Positions 1 to 8,306 of a stretch of DNA of 47,117 bases are shown here, one piece after another (position 1 is the stretch's first letter; each line of letters begins with the position of its first letter). This DNA comes from an uncultured Arthrobacter sp. (GTDB lineage Bacteria; Actinomycetota; Actinomycetes; Actinomycetales; Micrococcaceae): contig NZ_CADCTE010000075.1 in assembly GCF_902805515.1 (NCBI RefSeq), positions 1 to 47,117 of the forward strand, read 5' to 3'. Position numbers and translations under genes: made by a program. The notes beneath the pieces were generated by a model. That model saw nothing but the letters and a program-made list of their open reading frames with translations. It did no database searches and had not been told where the DNA came from.

Positions 1-2
1 GC

Positions 3-926
3 TCGCCGACCACGATGCTCGGGTACATCGCCGCACAGACCGAGCGGATCATCCTCTCGACCTCCACGACGCTGATCACCACGAACGACCCGGTAAAGAT
101 CGCCGAGGACTTCGCCATGCTCCAGCACCTGGCCGACGGCCGGGTCGACCTGATCCTGGGCCGCGGCAACACCGCGCCGGTCTACCCCTGGTTCGGCAAG
201 AACCAGCAGGACAGCGTCGAGCTGACCATCGAGAACTACAACCTGCTGCGCCAGCTGTGGGACAACGACGTCGTGAACTGGGACGGCAAGTTCCGCACCC
301 CGCTGCGCAACTTCACCTCGACACCCCGCCCGCTCGACGGCGTCGCCCCCTTCGTCTGGCACGGCTCGATCCGCACCCCGGAGGTCGCCGAGATCGCCGC
401 CTACTTCGGCGACGGGTTCTTCGCGAACAACATCTTCTGGCCCAAGGAGCACTACCAGCAGCTCATCAGCCTGTACCGGGAGCGCTACGCCCACTACGGC
501 CACGGAACGCCGGAGCAGGCGATCGTGGGCCTCGGTGGCCAGTTCTTCATCCGCCGCAACTCGCAGGACGCCGTGAGGGAGTTCAGGCCGTACTTCGACA
601 ACGCCCCGGTCTACGGCCACGGCCCGTCCCTCGAGCAGTTCACCTCACAGACTCCGCTGACGGTCGGCAGCCCGCAGGAACTGATCGAGAAGACCCTGAC
701 CTTCCGGGAGTTCTTCGGCGACTACCAGCGCCAGCTGTTCCTGGTCGACCACGCGGGCCTGCCGCTGAAGACCGTCCTTGAGCAGCTGGACCTGCTGGGC
801 TCCGAGGTCCTGCCGACGCTGCGCGCCGAGTTCGCCAAGCGCACCCCGGCCACGGTTCCGGCCCCTCCGACCTTCGAGAACCGGCGCGCCGCGGGGGCAA
901 CCTCACCGGCGGTGTCCCGTGGGTGA
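3..926 (+). CDS. Luciferase-like flavin-dependent monooxygenase (5' truncated by window edge)
   Basis: C-terminal part of an LLM-class, FMN/F420-type flavin monooxygenase (TIM barrel). The frame is open to the window edge, and the residues before the first Met (SPTTMLGYIAAQTERI) match the internal family pattern in which the substrate loop leads into 'IAAxTxRI', so the true start lies upstream. Visible features are the strand 'IILSTSTTLI', the FMN-phosphate-side segment 'DGRVDLILGRGN', and a C-terminal proline-rich tail. The physiological substrate cannot be read from the sequence. The 3' end overlaps the MarR gene by 8 nt, so the two are probably co-transcribed and the regulator may control this oxidoreductase. 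Confidence 0.85.
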   Translation, partial: SPTTMLGYIAAQTERIILSTSTTLITTNDPVKIAEDFAMLQHLADGRVDLILGRGNTAPVYPWFGKNQQDSVELTIENYNLLRQLWDNDVVNWDGKFRTPLRNFTSTPRPLDGVAPFVWHGSIRTPEVAEIAAYFGDGFFANNIFWPKEHYQQLISLYRERYAHYGHGTPEQAIVGLGGQFFIRRNSQDAVREFRPYFDNAPVYGHGPSLEQFTSQTPLTVGSPQELIEKTLTFREFFGDYQRQLFLVDHAGLPLKTVLEQLDLLGSEVLPTLRAEFAKRTPATVPAPPTFENRRAAGATSPAVSRG

Positions 927-1383
927 GGGCCCGGAACTCCCTCCCGTGCGCCTCACGGCCGAGGCGTGGGAGTCGCTGTTCCGCGCCCAGGTCGCGGTGA
1001 TGAAGGTGCTGAGGCAGGACGAGGCCTTCAAACAGCTCGGCATCCGCGACTACGACGTGCTCTTCAACCTGAGCAGGTGCGCCACCGGGTGGGCACGGCT
1101 GAACGAGCTGAACGCGAACCTGCTGATCAGCCAGCCGAGCCTGAGCCGGATGGTGGAGCGGCTCGAGGCCAAGGGGCTGATCCAGCGCCGGCCGGCCAAG
1201 AACGATCAGCGCGGCGTGGAGCTCTCCCTGACCGAGGAGGGCCGGGCGCTCCAGAAGCGCATCGGCACCTCGCACGTGCGGGTGATCCAGGAGACCCTGG
1301 GGCCGATCCTGAGCGTCGAGGAACTTGAACAGCTCCGCACGCTCACCACCAAGATCAGTGCCGGGGTGGAGCGCCACTCCTGA
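919..1383 (+). CDS. MarR-family transcriptional regulator
   Basis: A 154-residue winged-helix regulator. The recognition-helix region 'NLLISQPSLSRMVERLEAKGLIQR' followed by the wing 'PAKNDQRGVELSLTEEGRAL' is a classic MarR core, with dimerisation helices at both ends. I chose GTG 919, which overlaps the upstream monooxygenase stop by 8 nt; GTG 946 is a possible alternative. The open frame continues further upstream, but that part is a shadow of the monooxygenase gene. MarR proteins usually repress neighbouring genes and are released by small aromatic or oxidising ligands; the ligand here is unknown. A palindrome lies just downstream, in front of the SDR gene. Confidence 0.9.
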   Translation: MGEGPELPPVRLTAEAWESLFRAQVAVMKVLRQDEAFKQLGIRDYDVLFNLSRCATGWARLNELNANLLISQPSLSRMVERLEAKGLIQRRPAKNDQRGVELSLTEEGRALQKRIGTSHVRVIQETLGPILSVEELEQLRTLTTKISAGVERHS

Positions 1384-1405
1384 CCCGGGGCCGGCCGCCG
1401 GCACC

Positions 1406-1441
1406 TATGCTGGGGGCACGGCACTGACCATCCGAGGTCAG
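1406..1441 (+). promoter_or_regulatory. Candidate promoter and palindromic operator before the SDR gene
   Basis: A -10-like hexamer TATGCT (1406-1411) is followed at 1424-1441 by a perfect 6-bp inverted repeat, CTGACC and GGTCAG, with a 6-bp spacer. The palindrome sits where it would block transcription into the SDR gene at 1464. The MarR gene ends 23 bp before the hexamer, so MarR is the obvious candidate binder, but this is inferred from position only. Confidence 0.35.
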
Positions 1442-1463
1442 CCGTACCTGCGAAGGCGGCCCC

Positions 1464-2387
1464 ATGCACAGCTTCACCCCCGACGACGTCCCAGACCTCA
1501 CCGGCCGCCGCGCCATCGTCACCGGGGCCAACAGCGGCATCGGCCTCCGGGTCGCCGTCGCCCTGGCCCGGAAGGGCGCCCACGTGGTGCTCGGCTGCCG
1601 GGATGCGGGACGGGGGGCGGAAGCCGAGCAGCACGTCCGCTCCCGCAGCGGCAGTTCGGCGGTGGAGCTGCGCCTGCTCGATCTGGCCAGCCTCGCCTCC
1701 ATCCGGCAGTTCGCCGCGGGCTGGGAGCACCCACTGGACCTGCTGATTAATAACGCCGGGGTCATGGCGCCGCCGCGCAGGGTGCTCACCGAGGACGGCT
1801 TCGAGTCGCAGTTCGGAATTAACCACCTCGGCCACTTCGCCCTGACCGGGCTCCTCCTCGGGCAACTCCGGGCAGCCGGCGATTCCCGCGTCGTAACCGT
1901 CTCGAGCCTCGCCCACAAACGCGGGCGCCTGAACTTCGCGGACCTCCAGTCCGCCCGGACATACCGTCCCTGGGCCGCCTACGGCCAGAGCAAGGCAGCC
2001 AACCTCTACTTCACCGTCGAACTCGACCGGCGCGCACGCGCGGCCGGGTGGCCGCTCACGGCGGCGGCCGCGCACCCGGGCCTCGCCCGCACCAATCTGG
2101 TGCGGAACCGCCAGGCCGGACCGATGCTCGACCTGCTCGGCGGCTTCCTCGGTGTGCTGAGCCAGTCCGATGAGGCCGGGGCGCTGCCGGTGCTCTACGC
2201 GGCCACCGCCCCCGACGTTGAGGGCGGGGACTACTACGGGCCGGACGGCCCCGGAGAGACCCGCGGAAACGTACGCCTCGTGGCACCCTCCCCGCGCGTC
2301 CTCGACCCCGAAGCCGCCGCGCGGCTCTGGGAGCGCAGTGTCGAACTCACCGGCGTCGACTACCGGGCACTGGAGCCGCACGCCTGA
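1464..2387 (+). CDS. SDR-family NAD(P)-dependent oxidoreductase (retinol-dehydrogenase-like)
   Basis: A 307-residue classical-type short-chain dehydrogenase. Visible motifs are the cofactor glycine motif TGANSGIG (residues 20-27), NNAG (96-99), the catalytic Ser in 'VVTVSSLAH' (about 147), and YxxxK as Tyr173 and Lys177. Length and the 'WAAYGQSKAANLYFTVEL' context resemble the WW-domain-oxidoreductase/retinol-dehydrogenase-like subgroup that is common in actinobacteria and usually annotated without a known substrate. It stands alone behind its own candidate promoter and faces the desulfurase gene convergently. Confidence 0.88.
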   Translation: MHSFTPDDVPDLTGRRAIVTGANSGIGLRVAVALARKGAHVVLGCRDAGRGAEAEQHVRSRSGSSAVELRLLDLASLASIRQFAAGWEHPLDLLINNAGVMAPPRRVLTEDGFESQFGINHLGHFALTGLLLGQLRAAGDSRVVTVSSLAHKRGRLNFADLQSARTYRPWAAYGQSKAANLYFTVELDRRARAAGWPLTAAAAHPGLARTNLVRNRQAGPMLDLLGGFLGVLSQSDEAGALPVLYAATAPDVEGGDYYGPDGPGETRGNVRLVAPSPRVLDPEAAARLWERSVELTGVDYRALEPHA

Positions 2388-2509
2388 CACCCGGGCTCCA
2401 GTCGGTCCGCTTCAGCCCGGAGATTGACAGCTGACTGACAGCCGGTGGGCAGCTGCAGGAAAGCCGTGGCGCATCAGGCTCTGCCCCGCACCGGCCGGAC
2501 TGCAGCGAC

Positions 2510-3661
2510 CTAGAGCCGTGCGGCGTGCGGGGCTCGCACCCGGGCGACTGCCTCGACCACCGCGGCGGCCGCCGCCTCCAGGTCCGCCGCCGTCGTTTCC
2601 CGGATCCAGGACAGCCGCAGCGCCGTGGTGGCGGTGTCGGCGTCGAGGCCCAGGGCGAGCAGGACGGCGGAGGGCTCGTCCGACCCTGCGGCACAGGCGG
2701 AGCCGGACGACGCCACCACGCCGAGGCGCTCCAGTTCAAGCAGGACCGATTCGCCGCTCAGGCCGGGAAAGCAGAAGGAAGCGAGGTTCGGCAGCCTCCG
2801 CTCCGGATGCCCGGTCAGGACGGCGCCCGGCACCCCGGCTCGAACCTGGGCGGTGAGCCGGTCCCGCAGCGCGGTGGAGGACTCCGCGGCAGCGGCCCAG
2901 CCCCGTCGGGCTGCCGTCAGCGCCGTCGCAGCGCCGATGGCGCCGGCCACGTTTTCGGTGCCCGAGCGGCGCCCCCGCTCCTGGCCGCCGCCGTGGATCA
3001 GCGGTTCCACCGGGACCCTGCGCCGGAGGTAGAGCACCCCGGAGCCCTTCGGCGCCCCGAGCTTGTGTCCCGAGATGCTCAGCGCGTCGATGCCCAGCGC
3101 CTGGACGTCGAGGGGAAGCCACGCCGCGGCCTGGACGGCGTCGGTGTGGAAATACACCCCGCGGCTCCGGCAGATCCCGGCGAGTCGGGCAATGTCCTGC
3201 ACGGTGCCGACCTCGTTGTTGGCATACATCACGCTGCACAGCGTCGTCTCCGAGGTCAGCGCCGCCTCAAGCTCCTCCGGGTCGGCCAGCCCGGCACCGT
3301 CCACGGGCAGGACAGTGATCCGGAAGCCGTGGAACCGCTCGAGGTAGGACAGCGGCTCGCGGACCGCGGCGTGCTCGAGCGCGCTCGTGACGATGTGCCG
3401 TCCCCGCGGCGCCGCGAGGGCTATCCCCTTCAGCGCGAGGTTGTTGGCCTCGGTGCCGCCCGAGGTGAAGACCACCTCCGCCGGACGGCAGTTCAGTTCC
3501 GCTGCGACGGCCTCCCGCGCGGAATCGAGGGCCGCCGCGGCGGCCTCACCGACCGCGTGGTGGCTTGAGGGATTGCCGAACCCGCCCGTCAGCACCGGCC
3601 ACATCGCCTCGAGCACCTCCCGCCGCACCGGCGTCGTAGCGGCAGCGTCGAGGTAGATCAT
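2510..3661 (-). CDS. Cysteine desulfurase (NifS/IscS family) of the NAD operon
   Basis: PLP-dependent desulfurase of 383 residues that takes sulfur from L-cysteine for Fe-S assembly. The PLP Schiff-base lysine is Lys200 in 'SGHKLGAPKG', the stacking His is His97, and the catalytic loop 'ASSGSACAAG' carries Cys323. Its start overlaps the nadC stop by 4 nt (ATGA, 3658-3661), so it is the last gene of the nadA-nadB-nadC operon. A NifS-like gene beside nadBCA is known from Bacillus and many actinobacteria, where it is thought to build the [4Fe-4S] cluster of NadA. That role is the best reading here. It has no companion scaffold gene. Confidence 0.93.
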   Translation of the reverse strand: MIYLDAAATTPVRREVLEAMWPVLTGGFGNPSSHHAVGEAAAAALDSAREAVAAELNCRPAEVVFTSGGTEANNLALKGIALAAPRGRHIVTSALEHAAVREPLSYLERFHGFRITVLPVDGAGLADPEELEAALTSETTLCSVMYANNEVGTVQDIARLAGICRSRGVYFHTDAVQAAAWLPLDVQALGIDALSISGHKLGAPKGSGVLYLRRRVPVEPLIHGGGQERGRRSGTENVAGAIGAATALTAARRGWAAAAESSTALRDRLTAQVRAGVPGAVLTGHPERRLPNLASFCFPGLSGESVLLELERLGVVASSGSACAAGSDEPSAVLLALGLDADTATTALRLSWIRETTAADLEAAAAAVVEAVARVRAPHAARL

Positions 3662-4608
3662 GACCGCAGCTCCGCCGGGAGCCGCCCACCAGCCTCCGCC
3701 CCCGCACCGCCGGAACCGGCGTAGCCGGGGGCCGCGGGCCGGAAATCGAGGCCTAGGTCGAGGCTGCGGACGCTGTGGGTCAGTGCCCCCGAGGAAATCA
3801 GGTCGACGCCGGTCGCGGCGATGGCGGCGACGGTTTCCAGCGTGACGTTGCCACTGGCCTCGACGAGCGCGCGGCCCCCGATCCGGCGGACCCCCTCGGC
3901 GAGCTCGGCCAGGGAGAAGTTGTCGAGCATGATCGTGTCGACCCCCGCGGCGAGCACCGGATCGATCTGGTCGAGCCGGTCGACCTCGACTTCGAAATGC
4001 ACGGTGTGCGGCAGCCGCGCCCTTGCCTCCGCGAGGGCTGCGGTGAGCGCCTCCGGGCCGTCCGCGGACAGCAGGGCCAGGTGGTTGTCCTTCACCAGCA
4101 CGGCATCCGAGAGGCTGAACCGGTGGTTGAACCCGCCACCGCAGCGCACCGCGTACTTCTCCAGCGCCCTGAGGCCCGGGGTGGTCTTGCGGGTGTCGAC
4201 GATGCGTGCGCCGGTTCCGCGGACCGCCTCGACATACCGGGCGGTGAGGGTGGCGATGCCGCTGAGCCGCTGGGCCAGGTTGAGCGCGGTGCGCTCGGCG
4301 GCGAGGATCCCCGCGGCGGGACCGGAAAGGGTTGCGAGCACGGCACCCGGGGCGAAGGCATCACCGTCGCTCAGCCGCAGCTCCACGGTGATGCGCGGGT
4401 CGGTCAGGCGCATTGCCGACTCGATGACGTGCGCCCCGCAGAAGACTCCGGCCTCCCGGGCCGTGACGGAGCCGGTGGCCAGGACCGACGGCGCGATGAG
4501 GCCCTGGCAGGTGATGTCGCCCCAGGGCGAGTCCTCGGCGAGCGCGGCAGCGATCACCGCATCGAAGACCGGGGCGGGCGGGACGGAGGCTGCTGCCGGT
4601 GGGGTCAT
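3658..4608 (-). CDS. nadC: Nicotinate-nucleotide diphosphorylase (carboxylating), quinolinate phosphoribosyltransferase
   Basis: Converts quinolinate and PRPP to nicotinate mononucleotide, CO2 and PPi, the third step of de novo NAD synthesis. The protein is 316 residues. Signatures include the N-terminal 'EDSPWGDITCQGLI', the active-site stretch 'DTRKTTPGLRALEKYAVRCG' and 'GGFNHR', and the C-terminal barrel 'VDTIMLDNFSL' with 'VEASGNVTLE'. A Gly/Ala-rich tail of about 25 residues exceeds the usual family length. The frame is open upstream beyond 4608, but ATG 4608 gives a normal NadC N-terminus and overlaps the nadB stop as ATGA, so it was chosen. Confidence 0.95.
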   Translation of the reverse strand: MTPPAAASVPPAPVFDAVIAAALAEDSPWGDITCQGLIAPSVLATGSVTAREAGVFCGAHVIESAMRLTDPRITVELRLSDGDAFAPGAVLATLSGPAAGILAAERTALNLAQRLSGIATLTARYVEAVRGTGARIVDTRKTTPGLRALEKYAVRCGGGFNHRFSLSDAVLVKDNHLALLSADGPEALTAALAEARARLPHTVHFEVEVDRLDQIDPVLAAGVDTIMLDNFSLAELAEGVRRIGGRALVEASGNVTLETVAAIAATGVDLISSGALTHSVRSLDLGLDFRPAAPGYAGSGGAGAEAGGRLPAELRS

Positions 4609-6254
4609 TGTCGGAATCCTTCCTCGGTTATGGAAGCGCGGACGTACGCCGCGCTCCCGGGAACTGACTGCGGATCGGCCAGCGGGAAATCCGACCGGTG
4701 ATGGGCACCCCGGCTTTCCCGGCGGGCCGCGGCGGCATGCACTAGCAGCCGCGCGCACAGAAGGAGGTTGGCGGTTTCGAGTTCCTCCACGGTGCTGCCG
4801 GCGGGCGCATACGCGGCCAGCTGCTTGGCGGCCAGTTCGAGCCCGGCCGCGTCCCGGACGACCCCGGCCTGCCGCGTCATCAGGCGCTGCAGCTGCCCCC
4901 GGTCGAAGGGTTCGCCGGCGTCCGGGGAGTTCAGGGCAAGCGGGTCTGCCGGGAACACCGGCCACGGGGCCTCCGGCGCGGCCAGGGCTTCGGCCGTCCG
5001 CCCGGCGAAGACGAGTCCCTCGAGGAGGGAGTTCGAGGCGAGCCGGTTGGCGCCGTGCACGCCGGTGCAGGCGGCCTCCCCCACCGCGTACAGGCCGGGG
5101 AGTGAGGTCCGGCCCGAGGTGTCGGTGCGGATCCCGCCCATCCAATAGTGTGCGGCCGGCACCACCGGGATTGGTTCGCGCGCCCAGTTGAAGCCGTGGC
5201 GCGCCGTCAGGGAGGTCAGTGAGGGGAACCGGCGGGCGAGGAACGGGCCGCCCAGGGCGGTCGCGTCGAGGTACACACAGCTTTCACCCCGCGCGGCGAG
5301 GTGCTGCGCGATGCTGCGGGAGACGACGTCGCGCGGTGCCAGTTCACCGTCCGGGTGGTAGGCGGAGAGGAAGCGGGTTCCGGAGGCGTCGCGGAGGACC
5401 GCACCTTCACCCCGCACCGCCTCGGAGATGAGCGGGCTGCCGGGAGCATCGAGCGCGGTGGGGTGGAACTGGAAGAACTCCGCGTCGGCCACCACCGCCC
5501 CGGCCCGCCAGGCCAGGGCCACGCCGTCGCCGGTGGCCACCGCCGGGTTGGTGGTGTGCTCAAAGAGCCTGCCCGCCCCGCCGGTGGCGAGCACGACGGC
5601 GTCGGCCGCGATCTCCCGTGCAGCGGGCTCCCCGGCGGTGGCGGGGCCCGCAGCGCGGAGGCACACGCCCGAGACGCGGGGCTCCCCGGGTGCGCCCGCA
5701 CGCAGCAGGGCTGTGACGACGGTGGATTCAAGGATCCGCACGGAGGGGTCGGCGCGCACCGCGCGGATCAGGGCGCCGGCCAGCGCACGGCCGGTCGCGT
5801 CGCCACCGGCGTGGAGGATCCGGGCCGCGCTGTGGGCGGCCTCCCGGCCGCTGGCGGGCGCACCGCCGGCGCTGTCGAAGCGGAACCCGAGGGACTCAAG
5901 CCAGCCCACCTGATCCTGTGCCCCGCCGCACAGCAGCCCGACCGCGTCCGGGGCGGCGAGGCCCGCGCCGGCGGCCAGGGTGTCGGCCACGTGGGCGGCC
6001 ACGCTGTCCGGAGCGCCTCCCCGGGGACCGGTCCCGGACGGCTCCTGTCCGGGGGCACCGGACAGCACCGCGGCCATGCCGCCCTGGGCATACCAGGTGT
6101 TGCTCTCCTCGAGGGCGGCCTTCGTGATCAGGGTCAGCTGCGCGCCCGGCAGGGAACGGCGGATCCGGAGCACCGTTGCCAGCCCTGCCACCCCGCCGCC
6201 CACGATGACCACCCGGCGCGGGGCGCCCGGGTGGTTGGCCGGGGCCGGGGTCAT
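4605..6254 (-). CDS. nadB: L-aspartate oxidase
   Basis: FAD enzyme of 549 residues that oxidises L-aspartate to iminoaspartate for NadA. The Rossmann FAD motif VVIVGGGVAGLA is at residues 15-26, followed by the family pieces 'SNTWYAQGGMAA', 'FQFHPTAL', 'SEAVRGEGAVL' with the catalytic-region Arg, and 'GLYAVGEAACTGVHGANRLASNSLLEGLVF' near the C-terminal flavin site. The start at 6254 was chosen because it immediately precedes the FAD motif and overlaps the nadA stop (ATGA, 6251-6254); upstream in-frame sequence is antisense shadow. Confidence 0.96.
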   Translation of the reverse strand: MTPAPANHPGAPRRVVIVGGGVAGLATVLRIRRSLPGAQLTLITKAALEESNTWYAQGGMAAVLSGAPGQEPSGTGPRGGAPDSVAAHVADTLAAGAGLAAPDAVGLLCGGAQDQVGWLESLGFRFDSAGGAPASGREAAHSAARILHAGGDATGRALAGALIRAVRADPSVRILESTVVTALLRAGAPGEPRVSGVCLRAAGPATAGEPAAREIAADAVVLATGGAGRLFEHTTNPAVATGDGVALAWRAGAVVADAEFFQFHPTALDAPGSPLISEAVRGEGAVLRDASGTRFLSAYHPDGELAPRDVVSRSIAQHLAARGESCVYLDATALGGPFLARRFPSLTSLTARHGFNWAREPIPVVPAAHYWMGGIRTDTSGRTSLPGLYAVGEAACTGVHGANRLASNSLLEGLVFAGRTAEALAAPEAPWPVFPADPLALNSPDAGEPFDRGQLQRLMTRQAGVVRDAAGLELAAKQLAAYAPAGSTVEELETANLLLCARLLVHAAAARRESRGAHHRSDFPLADPQSVPGSAAYVRASITEEGFRQ

Positions 6255-7537
6255 GGCCGGACCGCGAGCATGCGCTGCAGGGCGGTCCCGGCAGGGCCTG
6301 CGGTAGCAGCCGGGACGGTGATCCGATTGCGCACCTCGTCCTCGAGCAGGCCCTCGAGCACCCAGGCGAGGTACCCGGGGTGGATCCGGTACATCGTGGA
6401 GCACGGGCAGATGACGGGATCAAGGCAGAAGATCGTGTGTTCGGGGTGTTCGGCGGCCAGGCGGTTCACGAGGTTGACTTCGGTGCCGACGGCGAAGGTG
6501 GTGCCAGGCGCACCGGCGGCGATCGCCTTGCGGATGTAGTCGGTGGACCCGGCCTCGTCGGCGGCGTCAACGACGGGCATGGGGCACTCGGGGTGGACGA
6601 TCACGCGCACGCCCGGGTGTTCCGCCCGGGCCTTCTCGATCTGGGCGACAGTGAACCGCTTGTGGACGGAGCAGAACCCGTTCCACAGGATGACGCGGGA
6701 GTCGAGCAGCTCCTGCTCCGCGAGGCCGCCGAGGTCCTTGCGCGGGTTCCACAGCGGCATCCGCTCCAGCGGGACGCCCATCGCCTTGGCGGTGTTCCGG
6801 CCCAGGTGCTGGTCGGGGAAGAAGAGCACCCGCTGCGCCCGCTCGAAGGCCCACTCGAGCACCGCGGCGGCATTGGAGGAGGTGCAGACAATCCCGCCGT
6901 TCTCCCCGCAGAACCCCTTGAGCGCAGCCGAGGAGTTCATATAGGTGACCGGGAGCACCGGGACCCTGCCCTCGGCGTCGGGTTCGGTGCCGTACACCTC
7001 GGCGAGCTGCTCCCAGCAGTCGGTCACCGAGTCGATGTCGGCCATGTCCGCCATGGAGCAGCCGGCGGCGAGGTTGGGCAGGATCACCGCCTGGTCCGGC
7101 CGGGAGAGCAGGTCGGCGGTCTCGGCCATAAAGTGCACGCCGCAGAAGACGATCGCCTCCGCCTCGCTGCGCTGGGTAGCCGCGCGGGCGAGCTGGAAGC
7201 TGTCCCCGACGAAGTCGGCGTGGCGGATGACCTCGTCGCGCTGGTAGAAGTGCCCGAGGATGACCACCCGGTTGCCCAGGGCCTGCCGCGCCGCGGTGAT
7301 GCGCCGGTCCAGTTCGTCGTCACCGGCCCTTCGGTATTCCTCGGGCAGTTCGCCCTGGCGGGGGGTCGCGGCGGGCGCGGAGTCGGCCATCGAGGCGCCC
7401 GGCCCGTAGGTGGGCACGGGGCTGTCGAAGGCCCACGGGCCCTCGGCGAGCGCTGGCGAACAGGTGCTGCCGCCGGCCGGTGCGGCCTCGGCCTGGGCCC
7501 GGGTGATGAGCTGGACCGCGGTGTTGACAGAGGTCAT
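6251..7537 (-). CDS. nadA: Quinolinate synthase
   Basis: [4Fe-4S] enzyme of 428 residues that condenses iminoaspartate with dihydroxyacetone phosphate to quinolinate. The core starts with 'VVILGHFYQRDEVIRHADFVGDSFQLAR' and includes 'FCGVHFMAETADLLS', 'GIVCTSSNA', 'HPECPMPV' and the C-terminal 'CLDPVICPCSTMYRIHPGYLAWVLE'. The Cys residues in CTSSNA, HPEC and the C-terminal motif are the likely cluster ligands. About 75 residues precede the core, as in other long actinobacterial NadA proteins. ATG 7537 has a good SD (AGGAGA) and overlaps the nrtR stop as ATGA. Confidence 0.96.
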   Translation of the reverse strand: MTSVNTAVQLITRAQAEAAPAGGSTCSPALAEGPWAFDSPVPTYGPGASMADSAPAATPRQGELPEEYRRAGDDELDRRITAARQALGNRVVILGHFYQRDEVIRHADFVGDSFQLARAATQRSEAEAIVFCGVHFMAETADLLSRPDQAVILPNLAAGCSMADMADIDSVTDCWEQLAEVYGTEPDAEGRVPVLPVTYMNSSAALKGFCGENGGIVCTSSNAAAVLEWAFERAQRVLFFPDQHLGRNTAKAMGVPLERMPLWNPRKDLGGLAEQELLDSRVILWNGFCSVHKRFTVAQIEKARAEHPGVRVIVHPECPMPVVDAADEAGSTDYIRKAIAAGAPGTTFAVGTEVNLVNRLAAEHPEHTIFCLDPVICPCSTMYRIHPGYLAWVLEGLLEDEVRNRITVPAATAGPAGTALQRMLAVRP

Positions 7538-8241
7538 GAGGTTCTCCTGGGGAAGCCGGGATCGGGTGAGGCGGCGCCGGTGTAGCGGTAGAGGCGGGGC
7601 GGGCGGTGCCTGCCGCCCTGCTGGAAGGTGTCCGTCGGAACGATGTCGGGGGTGGCCCGGAGGTGGCGGCGGAAGTTGGCCGGGTCGAGCTCCCGGCCCA
7701 GGACCGCCTCGTAGACCCCGCGCACCTGGGCGAGGGTGAAGGACTCGCCCAGGAAGGAGAAGGCGATCGGCCCGTATTCCATCTTGTTGCGCAGCCGCCA
7801 GAGGGCGTATTCCACGATGGTGTTGTGGTCGAAGGCAAGGTCCGGCAGGGCGTCGGCGGGGAACCACTTCACGTTCTCCGATTCCCGCGCCAGGAACGCC
7901 TCCCCCGGCTGCACGAGGGCCCAGTAGACGATGGAGACCAGCCGCTGGGTGGCGGCACGGTCGAGCCCGCCGAAGGCGTACAGCTGTTCGAGGTACCGGG
8001 GGGCGAGGCCCGTGGTTTCGTTCAGGTTCCGCGCCGCGGCGTCCTGTAGGGACTCCCGGCCGGACAGCGGCCCCCCGGGCAGCGCCCACTTGCCCAGGTG
8101 CGGCTCGCGGATCCGCCGCACCAGGGGCATCCAGAGCGCCTGCCGGCCCCCGTCGGAGCGGAGGGCGAAGATCACCGTGGAGATCGCCAGTGCCGGGGGG
8201 AGCTGATTGCGTTCGGTCACGTTCGCCGAGCCGAAGTCCAT
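7534..8241 (-). CDS. nrtR: NrtR-type Nudix transcriptional regulator of NAD biosynthesis
   Basis: A 235-residue protein with an N-terminal Nudix fold (about residues 15-150) and a C-terminal winged helix (about 160-235, 'FTLAQVRGVYEAVLGRELDPANFRRHL'). This is the NrtR architecture: a repressor of NAD genes released by ADP-ribose-type ligands. The Nudix box (residues 57-79) keeps Gly57, Glu63, Arg71, Glu75 and Gly78 but has Asn72 and Thr76 where the metal-binding Glu residues should be, so hydrolase activity is probably lost. It heads the nadABC operon and a 23-bp palindrome lies 42 bp upstream of its start, which suggests autoregulation. A plain ADP-ribose pyrophosphatase is the less likely alternative. 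Confidence 0.9.
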   Translation of the reverse strand: MDFGSANVTERNQLPPALAISTVIFALRSDGGRQALWMPLVRRIREPHLGKWALPGGPLSGRESLQDAAARNLNETTGLAPRYLEQLYAFGGLDRAATQRLVSIVYWALVQPGEAFLARESENVKWFPADALPDLAFDHNTIVEYALWRLRNKMEYGPIAFSFLGESFTLAQVRGVYEAVLGRELDPANFRRHLRATPDIVPTDTFQQGGRHRPPRLYRYTGAASPDPGFPRRTS

Positions 8242-8283
8242 GCCTGCACCGCCTTCGAGGTTCAGTCCGCCGCGGCAGCCCGG

Positions 8284-8306
8284 GTTAAAGTCACTATGAC
8301 TATAAC
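8284..8306 (-). promoter_or_regulatory. Candidate NrtR operator overlapping the -10 of the nrtR-nad operon
   Basis: A near-perfect inverted repeat with 10-bp arms, GTTAAAGTCA and TGACTATAAC, around a 3-bp spacer (9 of 10 pairs match). Read on the minus strand it contains TATAGT (8304-8299), a good -10 hexamer, so a bound repressor would cover the promoter. The AT-rich palindrome stands out sharply in very GC-rich surroundings. It also covers the stop codon of the upstream lrp gene. NrtR as the binder is inferred from position and symmetry. Confidence 0.65.

Noticed and set aside
2388..2509. Terminator between the SDR and desulfurase genes
   Set aside because: Only short imperfect stems could be drawn and there is no U-tract.
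3658..5145. 495-residue reading of nadC
   Set aside because: The extra N-terminal 179 residues are frame-shadow of nadB; ATG 4608 gives a normal NadC and an ATGA junction.
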